A DNA stretch of 64,000 bases from Adineta ricciae (lineage: Eukaryota > Rotifera > Eurotatoria > Adinetida > Adinetidae): the NCBI GenBank assembly GCA_905250025.1, contig CAJNOJ010000001.1:558001-622000 (forward strand). Reading direction: 5' to 3'. The notes under the pieces are model-generated. The model had not been told where the DNA came from. It saw only the letters and a program-made list of their open reading frames with translations, and did not search any database. The position numbers and the translations under genes are program-made. This document shows, one piece after another, positions 36,452 to 48,405 of this stretch (within the stretch, counting starts at the first letter, position 1; each line of letters starts with the position of its first letter).

Positions 36452-38638
36452 GATTAGCGATGTTGATGTTCATCATTGTTGTTTTTATTAATATTAATCG
36501 ATATTGTTCTTCTGGCCACTTATCGTCATCTACGAACACACGCATCAACTATTCTATACGTGTATAAGAATTGAAAACATACTGAAAGTAAGAGAAAAGG
36601 AAATCAACAGAAGTCATTAGAAATGTTTCGAAAGGAAATTTATTAAGATGTAAACACAATACAAACGAGAGAAAAAGGCGAGCGACAGAGAAGAACATGA
36701 AGTCGTTGGTATTATTAATGATCTGTTATATGTTTTTCTTTTCTTTCTTGTCTTTGTTTCTTCTATTTGTTAAGAACATACATGTATACATGAACACAAA
36801 TACTTCGAGGTCTTACTTACTTAGAAGTATTATTCTTTTTTTTTTCTCGACTTTTTCTCCTTTGCATTCTGTGACGAGGAATAGAAATGTTCTATCACAA
36901 ACTTACAAGAAGAGAAAGAAGAAGAAGAAAAAAAAACAGAGTGAAAGGAGATCAGATTCGCTGTGTAGTCTTTAGTTAATTAAGCTCTTTTTCTATTTTA
37001 GAAATAACAACGTATTTATTAGTCGCACACGATCAAATATTGACGATTATTTTTCTGTTCGATATAGTAAAAAATGACTAGACTTGTCTCAGTTACAAAA
37101 TACTCGGTGTAAGACGAGAGATTAAACAGAATATGATCTTCTTCTCTCATTTATCTCGACTAAAATGGTATTAGAAAGGCAAACTAGTAGGTATTGATAA
37201 TTATTAGATAGAAATAAGAAAGCGGAGCTAAACAAGACAAAAAAAAAACGAAGCAAACTTCCATCCAGAAGTCATCATTGATGTCTTCTGTCGTTGTTCT
37301 CTTTTTCTTTATAGATCTTAGATTAGAGAAAAAGACGATAAGGAGCGAAAATGATCGGTGCGGTTGTCGTTGTTGTTCTGTTCTTCTAGACTGAAAGACG
37401 TCGAGTTTTCTATGTGCTTTTTCCAACGGAACACAAAAAACAAACTCGATCTGCTAGCAATTAATGATGTACGTGTTCGTTCAATCATTCTCGATCCGAT
37501 TTATTCAAACATGAGCGATAAACGCGTGCAGATAGAGAAGATAAGAATTCACGCTCGTAATTCTATTGTAGAACCGAACAAATACAATTGACTCGTTTTC
37601 GAACGCATCTCATTGAGAGCAAACATTCTCTTTGTTTCAAATCGATTTTGTTTTTCAAGAACAACTTCTATTTAGTATACTTCATAGAACAGTTTTCACA
37701 GCTGAATGAGAGAAGTTCTGCCATTGGAAATTATATTTAACTAATGAGATACTTTTCACAATGAAATTCATTAAAGAATAACTAATTTGACTTGTTACTA
37801 ACCAATATGATCGTATTGAAACATTGCAATTAATCAAAATAACATCGCGTGATGTGTATTAATAATTTGACCATGACAATGCTTGATAATACACATGAGA
37901 ACGAGAGAGAGAGAAAGAGAAAACGAAAAAGTATAATTATATTGTGTAAAACAAATGCATGTATCAACTATATATTAGATGATTAAAAATCCTCGGAGAA
38001 GAATAACGAAACGTCAAGACAATTCATATGTTTATCTCAACTATTCCTATTTGCTAGTAAATAATGAACAAAAGCATATTTCCGAATGATTTTCTTCAAT
38101 ATAGAATAGATCAGAATTCCTCATAGATGTTTCTCTCTCCATAGTATAGACTGAATTGCATAGTTCATCATACTTGCTCATCGAAGGTCATCGCGTCGAA
38201 TAGAAATATTTTCACGAGAGTTGAATCTCTAATAAATTTTCCTTTTTATCATAGTTCTATCATATATGAACAATGACTTGCCGATTACGTTTGCTGTGCT
38301 ATTTGTCAATTATGGAATTTGTTATCGAGTTCTAGTTTGTAGTTAACCACGAAACATTAAAATTAATCAGACTAAGTGTTTCGCTTCTGTTCAACGAACA
38401 GATGTTAATCATACATCAATAGCGACTTGTTTTGCATTCGAATAACATATCCTTCATGTGCATACTAAATGTCAGAGACTTCTAAATGATTATTAGAGAC
38501 ATTGTCATTCTTTTCCGAGCAAGTATAATTAGATAGTTAAGATTGTGTCACATTGATCAATAGAAGAATAGATGGATTTACTTTTACTGATAAATAGAGA
38601 TAGAAAATGATTTTCGACCCAAGGTAGACCGAATGTGT
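36452..38638. other. Intergenic region with purine-rich stretches
   Basis: About 2.2 kb of AT-rich DNA. It includes purine-rich A/G blocks (36910-36945) and poly-T runs. No gene, RNA or repeat family is recognised. Confidence 0.55.
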
Positions 38639-40251
38639 TTAGTTAATAAAACTGAAAATGAACATCTTCGATGCGATTCGTTTATTGATCGGTGGTTTGA
38701 TTGTATAAATTAACTCGCCATTCATTGTAAGGTCAATATTTTGTATTGGATTGAATTCGGTGAGACAGGCGAGTATTTTTGGTGGGTCAGTTGCAATATC
38801 AACAATTAAAATTTCTTGTAACGAAGTCGACTGAGGTGTACGGATAAGAACAACTAAATTCGCGTATTTCGGTACTAACAATACTCGTTCAATACGCGAT
38901 ACACCTTCTCGATCAGTGTATTTCAGTGCATCTAACGGTGTGATTTTGTATTGATTATTTGTATAGATTAATAAACGATCTGTAGTCACCATATTTCCAT
39001 CATGGATAGCAAAACGTTGTTGTTCATCGATAGATATATCAATCGGATCGATTAGAGCATTTGCTACTGGTTGTTTGTAGTCTAATTGTCGTATTGGACG
39101 AATGTCTTTTGTTGACTGGTCTATTTGGAATTGAATACATTGGCGTTGTGAATGACTGCAGATCCAAAACTGATTCTTTGTTAAATAATCACAACGACTG
39201 ATCATTGTTGGTTCGTACATGAATCGCGAACGGATTAATAGTGCACCATGATATGTATGTAGTGTAATCGTATGCGTGTCACTTTCATAGGTAACCAGAT
39301 GATCTTGTGTGACAGTAAATGCCGAAACTAAACGAGTTATGGAAAGGTAAAATCGTTCGCTTAGCAATGGTTGTCGATGAAAGCGACTTGAGTATGAAAA
39401 AATGCGTATATCACCATCGACATTACAAAGATATATTCGACCGTCGAACGATGCAACAACCCATCTTGGACATATTTCTAAGTCGATTCCATAGAGCTTT
39501 TGAATGATCACATTGGGCAATGGAATTTTTGGAATCTTCAACGAACTACCACTTGGCTTTTTCGAAAGTTTACCCATTTGCGAAGTTTTATTTGTTATTT
39601 GATCAAGTGACGATTTAAATGGAGACTAAAGAGTCGATTTAGTGAAAGCAACCATATGTGCATTCCTTTACCTGTTTCAATTTTTGTGAGATCCGTCCGA
39701 GAACGTTTTCAACATCATTAATCAACGAATCTGTTTCGTGAATGTCCAAACTATTACCTTGCTGTAATGAACTACGAATGAGCATTCAATTTCAAGAGAT
39801 ACATTTGAGAAAAGCTTTGTCAATTTACTTCGGTGTTGATTGCATATATCTGCGTAATCCATTGATTCCAATGATTGATCTAAACCATGAAATATGTGAG
39901 AACAAACTCGAACATTACAGAGTGCTTTACTGTTGAGTATTCTGTTTGACCAGCTGATTACGTTTTTTCGATTGATCTCGTTGTTGGTGAAAATCATGAC
40001 AAAGTTCCAAATAAGTTTGTTCAATATCTTGGATTGTTGCATTGGATAGAAAAGATGAACGCGATAGTTTCCCATACAGAGTATCTAAGGGAGAGAGAAA
40101 AAAAGCAAAATTGAGATGTAAAACATGCATGATTTGATGATGATTTCGTACTTGCCCTTTGATAGAGTGCACGCATGCGAACATTATCTTGTCGATAATC
40201 ACTTCGACTTGAATTCAAGCTGAGACTATTTCTCATATAGGATGTTGCCAT
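38639..40251 (-). CDS. Coiled-coil plus beta-propeller-like protein, function unknown
   Basis: Five exons: 40251-40152, 40084-39931, 39879-39829, 39771-39672 and 39625-38639. They total 1392 nt, or 463 aa. Two internal introns are proven by frame, since reading through hits stops. The N-terminal ~170 residues look helical (YGKLSRSSFLSNATIQDIEQ; SLINDVENVLGRISQKLKQ). The C-terminal ~290 residues contain alternating beta-type repeats (WVVASFDGRIYLCNVDGDIR, DHLVTYESDTHTITLHTYHG, FWICSHSQRQCIQFQ). These suggest a beta-propeller, possibly NHL-like, without clear repeats of a named family. A CCAG acceptor lies 15 nt before the ATG. Confidence 0.65.
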
Positions 40252-40266
40252 TTTCGAGTGAAGGTA

Positions 40267-41291
40267 CTGGAAAGAATAACAAATAAAACAAATTTTCCTT
40301 TCTGAAAGAAAAAACGACAAAGGAAAATGTTTTGTTTCTTACATTGAGTATAAAAGTTACTAAAATATACAAAGCAATCTGCCGAGTTTCAATGAACTAA
40401 TTATGATAAGCTTAAATTAGACGACATGCAATGAAAATGTTCCGGAAAAGATTAGAACATTTTCAACTGATTGAATTCTTTCTCGGGAATAAATCGCATT
40501 GTATTCAGATGTTTTGCACTTAACGAAAGTTCTTTTCTCAAAGGATCATTCAAATCGAACAAGCGTACACTAGTCTCAGAATTCAATTTCGTACTGTTCG
40601 AGACTTCTGTATGATTTTAATTGATCTGATTTCAAGTTTGCATTTGCACAAGCTTAAATAACAGTTAGATACACAGAAAGAACAACATGATTGGAATTCT
40701 ACTAAGCATTTCTGCAGCGATTTGTGTTAAATTCTATCGCAAAACGTAAATATTGATCTCAATTACACATTCATAACAAATCTTTCTTGATGTTTTCATC
40801 TGCCATGAATTGCTCTTTAGCTGGCATTCAACCAACGATCTTCTGTAATACAACTAAGTAGTAGAGTTCTGAATTTTGTAGTTGCACTTGTATGTTCTAA
40901 GTAGCTCAATCCAAAGATTAATGATAATCCATCTAAACAACAGAGGTCATGGCTCTAGTAATGTTTTTACATCAGGGATGACAATTAAAAGTCTTTCTTA
41001 CACATGTTTTATGCATATCTGCTGGTAGAGAGATACCAAATACAATATAATGATGCTATTATACTCTCTACTAAATGTATATGAAGAACTAAATCATATC
41101 AGCTGCTGTGTCAATGGTAAAAACGTGTTTTATGAATGAAAAAGGAGAAAAGCTTTTTGCGTCTTTACATTTTTGTTCCTTCTAATGTTAATTATCTTAT
41201 CTGAGTCAATGTCGTCCATAGGCAATCGACGAGCTTCCAAGTATATATATATATATTCTAACGATGATTTCTCGTGTTATCGACATAATAA
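40267..41291. other. Intergenic region
   Basis: Spacer between divergently oriented genes, with a TATATATATATA stretch at about 41243-41256 upstream of the hydrolase start that could be a TATA-like promoter element. No coding content. Confidence 0.5.
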
Positions 41292-42179
41292 ATGCATTTC
41301 TTGTCAATATTTTTGATTTACGCCGGATATTTGGGTAAGCAGTTTTTCATACGCTAAAAATAAGGTTACTTTTATTCTTTACATGTAGTTGATTATTCTA
41401 TCAATGGATTATTATGGAATGAAACTTATCTCAAAGGTGACGTAGTACAAGTAGGCGATCTAAATGTGTATTCAGTTGGAAAGTCAGCGCTAAACTTCGC
41501 CGTGATCGTTATTTATGATGTTCGCGGCTTTAATATATCTCAAACGCGTGTGTTTTGCGACCGGTTAGCATCTGAATATTCTACTCGTGTAGTAATGCCC
41601 GATTTCTTTCGGGGTGGTGCCGCTCCATCGCGTGGAAACCTTTCAGCATGGGTGAGTATGGCTACTAATTGGTCGCGAGTATCGAATGATTTGACAAATA
41701 TGGCGGCTTGGTTACAAAAGAATGATTCAACGACTCGAATTGGTTTAATTGGATTTTGTTGGGGTGGACTACAAGTTGTTCGTGCTTGCTCTAATCTTTC
41801 TTCGCTCTTCTTCACTGGGGTTTCCATTCATGGCTCATCGATCACCGTCACTGAAGTTAGTCTATTGAAAAAACCGATGTTCTTCATTGCATCGGGAACT
41901 GATCCTGCACTTCGTCCGAATATATCCGATGCGATTGAACGAGCAAATCCTCAGATTAGTCAGCAATGTCAATATCAAACTTACGATAACATGGTGCATG
42001 GTTTTGCTTCTGCCGGTGCAAACTTTTCCAATCCGGCCAATGTAGCTGCCCTCAACGATGTACATCTCAATGTCACAAATTACTTTACTAAAGTCTTAAA
42101 CAATCCCGCTCCGTTCCTTTCAATGAATTCACAGCTTGCCTTTTTTTGTTTTTGTGTCACTTATATTTATGTGAAATAG
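41292..42179 (+). CDS. Secreted dienelactone hydrolase-like alpha/beta hydrolase
   Basis: Two exons, 41292-41334 and 41389-42179, give 277 aa. The first exon encodes most of a signal peptide (MHFLSIFLIYAGYL). The DLH fold is clear: IYDVRGFN, VMPDFFRGG, the nucleophile elbow GFCWGG with Cys in place of Ser, an Asp in SGTDPALRP, and the His in DNMVHGFA. This is the Cys-Asp-His triad of the family. Unlike cytosolic relatives it has a leader and a hydrophobic C-terminus (LAFFCFCVTYIYV), suggesting secretion and possibly a GPI-type anchor. Seven or more NxS/T sites also fit the secretory route. Substrate unknown. No leader acceptor is seen close to the start. Confidence 0.85.
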
Positions 42180-42209
42180 GATGACGACACTACAACAAAT
42201 ATGTTTCTA

Positions 42210-43382
42210 CTAGGGCGATGATGTTGAGACTAACGACGACGATAGAAATGATCGAGTAATGAGTCCGAGTTCCCACGCTTTGATATCGATCAACTGATCA
42301 GAATTTGGCAATGTTGATTGGACCGAAAAAAACCATGATTGAAAATTAATGGGTACACGAGGATTTCGAAGAAGAAAATCATAAAACCAATCAGTGGAGA
42401 TGTTTTCTAAGGGAACGTTTTGTGCATAATTGTCGAAAATGATTTCACAAACACGTTGTCGTGCTGTTTGTTCGCCAACGGCAAGTGATACGTCAGCTGG
42501 CAATCGTGCAATTATTTCGTTTGCTAAAGATTTCTCTTCCGTGCGTGTTAATGTTAGAGTGCCTGGATGAATTGATTCCGCTAGTTTGGGAATTTGCGAA
42601 GCAGCATTTGGCGATTCCGAGCTTGGTACTGTGTCTTCCATTCTGCCATTGTAAGACATAGGTTCCTAGAAAAGAGATCAGTGTTGTGTAAGAAAAAAAA
42701 AACAGATCGATCTTACAAATTCTGATTTCACTGAAGTATATACTGCTGTTTGCGCATCGTCATCAATAGAGAAATAAGTATGATGTGACTGAGAGTGAAC
42801 AAGCTCAGGTTTGCTCGTCAAACCCTAGAAGAAACAAAGATCTTCAGATAAACAGAACGATAGATGTGATACATTCATTCTTACGCCGTGATATTCAATA
42901 ACTTCGATTGAATTCTCATCCTCATGATAAACATCTTTCGATTGCACGCGAACTTGTTTTTCTTCTTGTGGGGATGATCGTTCATATTCATTTGATAGTG
43001 AATGTTTGTGAGAAGCAGACGCGATCTGTTGCGCTTTTAACGATGGAAAAATCTTATGAGCGTATGTTCGTTTGTATAAATGTGCTTTGTAGAAATGTTT
43101 CTGACAGAGAGAAGACCGAAATGCTAGATTTCGACATTCGCACCCATCTATTGATTGACACAACGGTCGCCATTGTTTACCATCGAATTTAAAACGTATA
43201 CCACGCGAATTGACTCGTATTGTATTCTTCAGAGGACGAGCATGAAGCAATGAATGCTGTTGTTGTTGTTTGCTTATCCAGAGTAGATCGTGAACAACTG
43301 GTCTATTCACGGCTGATAGTGTCGACATGGATGAAGATGGAAGAGTAAAACGTTTCATATGTTGACTTGGAATCTTATGCAT
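42210..43382 (-). CDS. Unknown protein with Cys/His motif
   Basis: Three exons: 43382-42885, 42824-42717 and 42665-42210, giving 353 aa. The only distinctive part is near residues 60-105: RGIRFKFDGKQWRPLCQ, DGCECRNLAFRSSLCQKHF. It has a Cys-Cys-Cys-His spacing that could bind zinc or DNA. The N-terminus has a four-Gln run. The C-terminal half is partly helical (KSLANEIIARLPADVSLAVG) and ends with a Ser-rich tail. I do not recognise the family. A TCTAG acceptor sits 1 nt before the ATG, so the cis or trans leader junction is almost at the start codon. Confidence 0.6.
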
Positions 43383-43385
43383 TCT

Positions 43386-45600
43386 AGAAAGATATAAAGA
43401 TTAGTTTTCTCGGATTCCACAATATGTCAAACAGTACACCGTTAATGACATGCTACTATAAAAAGTAACACGTTCAAAGAATTTCTGCTAGGATGACAAG
43501 GACATTTATAATGATGTCTTTCAATTAAAACTGCATTTAGTAGGCCAAACTTTCCCACTAACATTTATATGTGATGTTTTTGCCTATTATGGCATACTAC
43601 TGAATGTTACGCACGAAAAAAAAAATAAGAAAACAAGAGCACTGGAACTTATTTCTCTGACTGTATTGAGAATGTGTCTGAAAATTTCTTGATTTTCTCC
43701 GTCAGTGAGCTCAAAAACAGTAATTCGGAAAATGTGGACCTCTTTTTTCTTTTAGCATAAAAGTAAAGACTTGTCACATCAGAAAGGAGTAAAGAATAGC
43801 AAATGTAATAAAGTGGAAAGTCTGACCTTTGCCTGGCGTTTCTCTCGACAGTCAAGTAAGAATGTATCTGACTTCTACTTCTCATTTCTCTCTCTCTCAT
43901 CTTGTACTATTATATTTTACCTCTATGACGATCACTCTTCTCATCATTTTGTTTTATAGTTTCGGCAACGTTCTAATCTCTACTTGAATGCCTAACTGTC
44001 TCCATAAGAGAAATCTTTATTTCTATGTCTGTGTAAATGCTAGAGTGAGAAGATGAAGTTTTTACGAGCGTCTTCAATGAAGGAGAAGAGAAGTTTGTAG
44101 ACTGTTTCAGGTAATTCCTGACAGGTGAACAATTATAGTGCAGAGAAAGAAACACAAAGCGATTATCTGTTATCACTTGTGATCTTTCAATTAAATATTT
44201 ACAAAATTGTTTCATTGATTCCTTTCTAAAAATAATTAGTTTTATCAATGTGCTGTTGCTCAAATCTACCTGGAGTACAAAGAGTAAAAACGTTCTCTCG
44301 CTTTCTCGATGTCATCGATGGTTCAACTAACTTACGTTTGAGACAGAGAAAAAAAAACAAGTAAATGATATATATTAGCAACGAAAGAATAGTCTTCAAT
44401 ACGTCTGTCACACTGAAGAACCTTTCCTTCCGACTAAAGAATAAACTGAAGTATCATCTTTTATGTAACATGAAAAATTTAGAATAGATTGATGCCTATT
44501 TTTTGATAGCATCTCAATATTTTACAAAGTAGAAAATAAAATAAATGTATTTCGAAGTAGCAACGCAGCTGATAGATGACATGGCAAGTCATGAACTCTA
44601 TGAGACTCTCGAAACAAACAGCTTTAGCAAGACTCTGATTAGAAAGATTACGGATGTTTATTTGTATACCTTGCATAATCTGTAGATTAATCTGATGACT
44701 TCTATTTTAGATACCGAATACGAGCTAGTCTATAAGAGATATTTATATCTGAATAAAAGAGAGATCAATTCTAATTAGATCGATGATGAAGTTTAAAAGT
44801 TCACCGAACGCATTTTCAGACAACCTTAGAACGTCTTGTGAGTTATGTAACCGACGTTTTATTTATTCTTATGAATGATAAGAAGCCAGAATGAACTGAA
44901 TCCGTATCGAGTTTATGCAGTAGAATTCTTCTATAACGGCTAGCAAATATAAATTGAGCTATCAGTCTTTGAGATTAGGAAGGATTATGTCTTTCAGCGA
45001 TTTATTATGCTTTATATAATGCTCTGACGCACGCACGGATTCAAGCAGTGCACGTTTCATCACAACTTTTTGTAGCTGTTCAAATAAATTCAATCACGAA
45101 CATTACAGTGAATGACATTGAAATGTTTTCATTGTCTTCATTACACTTTTACAATTCTTACATAACAAAATTGTTTTTCTAAAGGGCAAAAATGAACTTT
45201 ATTTAAGCCACTGATTGTCAGTGAAAGAATAATACCATAACTAATGAATAAAGTTTTACATATTAAATGAGCTACCATGATTTGACTCAATCTATCAAAA
45301 ATTTATCATATTGACTTCATGTCAGCCGACAAAACTGACTAAAGATCGAATCAACGATCAAATTGCATTAATAATATCATTCAATAGCTTAATTTTTAAT
45401 CAATTTTATGTTCATATTCAAACAGAAAAGTAGTTGCAAAGAAAGCAAAACTCTTATGTGTAAACATGACATTATTCTCGTTGTGTATTCAGCCTACCAA
45501 TCGTTGAATGTGATTTTTTTTTTCTTTCTTTCATTTTTGTTAACAATTAATATTTTCAGTAGAACAAATATTCTGCTGTTGCTCCATATATTTATTTTTG
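43386..45600. other. Intergenic region
   Basis: About 2.2 kb between divergent genes. Short frames (43900-43649, 44263-43973, 44411-44226 and 44676-44479, all minus) are low-complexity or have no family features. No RNA or mobile element is recognised. Confidence 0.55.
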
Positions 45601-46497
45601 ATGTACTGTCGCGCTTGTTTACGCCGATTATTTGTTGGAGCAGTTCTCCTTCTGTTAATTTACTTTATTGTTTTCCGACGTCGTTCTTCACGCGTGTTTT
45701 TGACTGAAAGAGATCTGAATCATTTTTCAAGACAAACGGTTTCTCAACGCCGAATTCCACGCATCATCCATCAAACATGGAGAACACATCGTGTGCCTGA
45801 ACGATGGAATCGCACGGTTGAATCTGTACGTCGATACAATGCTTTGCAATTCGAATATCGTCTTTGGACTGATGACGATATTCATGAGTTTGTTCGTGAA
45901 AACGAAGCAGATTTCTATCAACATACTTTCGTAAAATATCCATTGAACATTCAACGCGTTGACGCGTTTCGTTATGTCGTTCTGTACCATCTAGGTGGGA
46001 TTTACATTGATATGGATAATGGTTGCTCTCAGTCGTTTGAAAGTCTTTTGGGTGCTTTGGAAGCACTCGATCCTCAATCAACGCATCTCGCAGCATTTCC
46101 TCGTACTAGTCCTATTGGTATTTCCAATGGTTTCATGATCTCAACACAAGGTCATCCATTATTCTACATTCTCATTTCACGTCTTTTGCTTTTCAACCAT
46201 AACTATCTCATTGATTATTTAACAGTAATGATGACAACTGGTCCAACGTATCTCTCAATCAATGAATTTTATTTTAGTTCAGAATCAGCTATTGTGCGCG
46301 TCATTGATGAAATTGTCTATTCATCTATATATACGTGGCATACACCAGGTAATTCCTGGCATGGGCGGGATGCGCAATGGATTCTGTATATTTATCATAC
46401 AATAAGAAAACTGTCTCGGACGAAATTGACTTGTGTCGTACTGATATTTGCTTTTGCTATTCTGTTAATTTTCTGTCGACGTCGCAAAAGTCGTTAG
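45601..46497 (+). CDS. GT32 glycosyltransferase (MIPC synthase/SUR1-like)
   Basis: An intronless 298-aa protein. TM helix near residues 11-26 (LFVGAVLLLLIYFIVF), then the GT32 catalytic core: IPRIIHQTWRTHRVPERW, RLWTDDD, NIQRVDAFRYVVLYHLGGIYID followed by MDNGC with the DMD metal-binding DXD, FPRTSPIGISNGFM, TGPTYLS, and the late GNSWHGRDA. A second TM helix (TCVVLIFAFAILLIFC) is followed by a basic tail. This matches the SUR1/CSH1 catalytic subunit that mannosylates inositol phosphoceramide in fungi. Relatives occur in protists and bdelloid-like animals. The acceptor lipid here is inferred. The stop is 24 bp from the DUS2 stop on the opposite strand. Confidence 0.87.
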   Translation: MYCRACLRRLFVGAVLLLLIYFIVFRRRSSRVFLTERDLNHFSRQTVSQRRIPRIIHQTWRTHRVPERWNRTVESVRRYNALQFEYRLWTDDDIHEFVRENEADFYQHTFVKYPLNIQRVDAFRYVVLYHLGGIYIDMDNGCSQSFESLLGALEALDPQSTHLAAFPRTSPIGISNGFMISTQGHPLFYILISRLLLFNHNYLIDYLTVMMTTGPTYLSINEFYFSSESAIVRVIDEIVYSSIYTWHTPGNSWHGRDAQWILYIYHTIRKLSRTKLTCVVLIFAFAILLIFCRRRKSR

Positions 46498-46521
46498 AAA
46501 TTGTTGATTACTTAAACAAAA

Positions 46522-48401
46522 TCATGATTTTAATTTATTTTCGTTCGAAAGACAGGCTTTTATATAATTAACTCCATATTTAGCTCGACTCGGATCGATA
46601 CCAATGGATTGTAAACAAACAATCGCACTGCCTTGTTCTGCCAATTGTTTATTTTTCTCCCTAGAAAAGCAACCGATGCTTCTTCACTGATAATTTTCAA
46701 ATTCAATGCACACATACCACGATGTCGTAGAATAACGTTGACCATTGAAATCAATTACTGTTCGGAATATTCGTTGAGGTTTTAATTCTTCCTGTTAGAC
46801 GACGAAAAAAAAGAATAAGATGTTCGCTTTTGTCCAAGTACACGAAAATTTACTGTATGGTAAACAGGTTTATCAACATGTGCTTGAATGCAATAGGCAT
46901 TTAAAATAGATTTTGGTGTCATCGTTGATGTATATTCAGATCTATTAAAAGAAGACAAAATTTAGTATTATAGTAATGACGATTGAGATTGATTCAAATC
47001 TCACCGAACAAATTTGGCTGACTTTTCGATGATATCAGACTCAGACGGTTTGTCAGATATGTTCATCAATCGATTCCTTAGTTTTTCACGCCACATTTGT
47101 CGTTGTTCATCTGATTGCTGTTCGTAGTCATTCTTCATACCAAACAAATCGCTAATTGATAATGATGATCATTCAGTATTCTAATCCAAGGCAAAAAAAA
47201 CTATACTTACTAGAGTTCCGCTTCTGTTTCGGTAGCAAGAATCTTCTCGTAAAACTCTATTTCATTATCAGCCACTCCAAACATCCGTTGAAGAACGTAT
47301 TTCATATTTGGCAATAGATTATCAAACTCCAAACTCTAGACATATCGAAGATTGCACGTGTATTAACATGCTCGAACTGTAAAATATACTATTTCAAGAA
47401 ATCGTTTGGCTACATCTCGAATCGGTAGGAGTCCTTGGCGTCGAAAGATACTTGGATTCCACATAGCGGCTTGACATAACATTACACCATGAGTTGGACC
47501 ACAACGCAGTCGAAACTTCTCAATATCTTCGTAGGACGATATCACGGTTGATCCTCCACTAAAGATTAAGGATATCGATCAATGGTTTCCAACGAAGAAA
47601 TGTTCTTACTTAGAAATAATAACAATATTCGGCAAATGTTCCTGAACGATGGCTTGAATAAATCCTTCGCGACATTGATCATTGTTACGTTCATCTCGTG
47701 TTCGACCATGAACTGTTATCGCATGAACGCCTGTTGTTGCAATGACACGTACGAGTGATAATGTTGCTTCTATTATCTATGAATAGCTAAAACGTGGTCG
47801 ATAGCATAAAATTCGATTTACCTATGGTCGGTAAACAACGTATTTTACATGAAACTGGAATTGAAAGATTATTGACTAAAGTTTCTAGAATCTGAACATG
47901 ATTCGAGTTAAAAAAATTAGATGAAACATTCTATTTTCATACTTGTTTAACTTTATCTGGATGGTCAAGTAATGCCGAACCCATTCCACCCTGAAGAGAA
48001 AACTTTTTTGGACATCCCATATTGATATCAATTCCGGCAACATCTTTTTCTACAAGTTGAGCAGCTTTCAATGCTCGTTGACCGTCTGATGTGCCTAATT
48101 GAACAACAAGGTGATTTTTTTCTCGAGTTTTGTGGATCTGTAACATTGCTCGATCTTCTCCCGGTACAACAAAATCAATTGTATCGAACAAGTCTAATAT
48201 AAATGAAAGATAATCAAACAATTCGTGTATATGATTTGTTCTAAGAATACCATTTTCTACTCGAACACACTGAGTGAGTCGGTAATCGATTAATTCCTCA
48301 GAGAAGACGACATCAGCTCCATATTCCAGTGTCAAAAGACGAAATGGAAGACTGGAGATTCGTACCATCGGACCACAGATGATTCGATTTGCATAGTCCA
48401 T
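46522..48401 (-). CDS. DUS2: tRNA-dihydrouridine(20) synthase, DUS2-like
   Basis: At least eight exons; the first four are 48401-48251, 48193-47943, 47891-47822 and 47769-47610. The TIM-barrel flavoenzyme core starts with ICGPMVRISSLPFRLLTLEY then GADVVFSEELID. It contains VVQLGTSDGQRALKAAQLVE, the catalytic-Cys block GIDINMGCPKKFSLQGGMGS, SIPVSCKIR, TGVHAITVHGRTRDER, ISNGGSTV and QAAMWNPSIF. The last exons encode a double-stranded RNA-binding-like domain (DFNGQRYSTTSW; RKNKQLAEQGSAIVCLQSIG), the mark of animal DUS2. The enzyme reduces U20 in the tRNA D-loop using FMN and NADPH. It terminates at TGA 46524-46522. A CATAG acceptor lies 2 nt before the ATG. Confidence 0.93.
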
Positions 48402-48405
48402 ATCT

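Noticed and set aside
36697-36975. 92-codon frame with a Lys-rich end
   Set aside because: The sequence is simple purine-rich repeat translated by chance, without splice or domain evidence.
48182-48260. Extra residues in the DUS2 frame relative to other DUS2 proteins
   Set aside because: They are an in-frame read-through of a 57-nt intron; splicing gives VENDLFDTIDFV.
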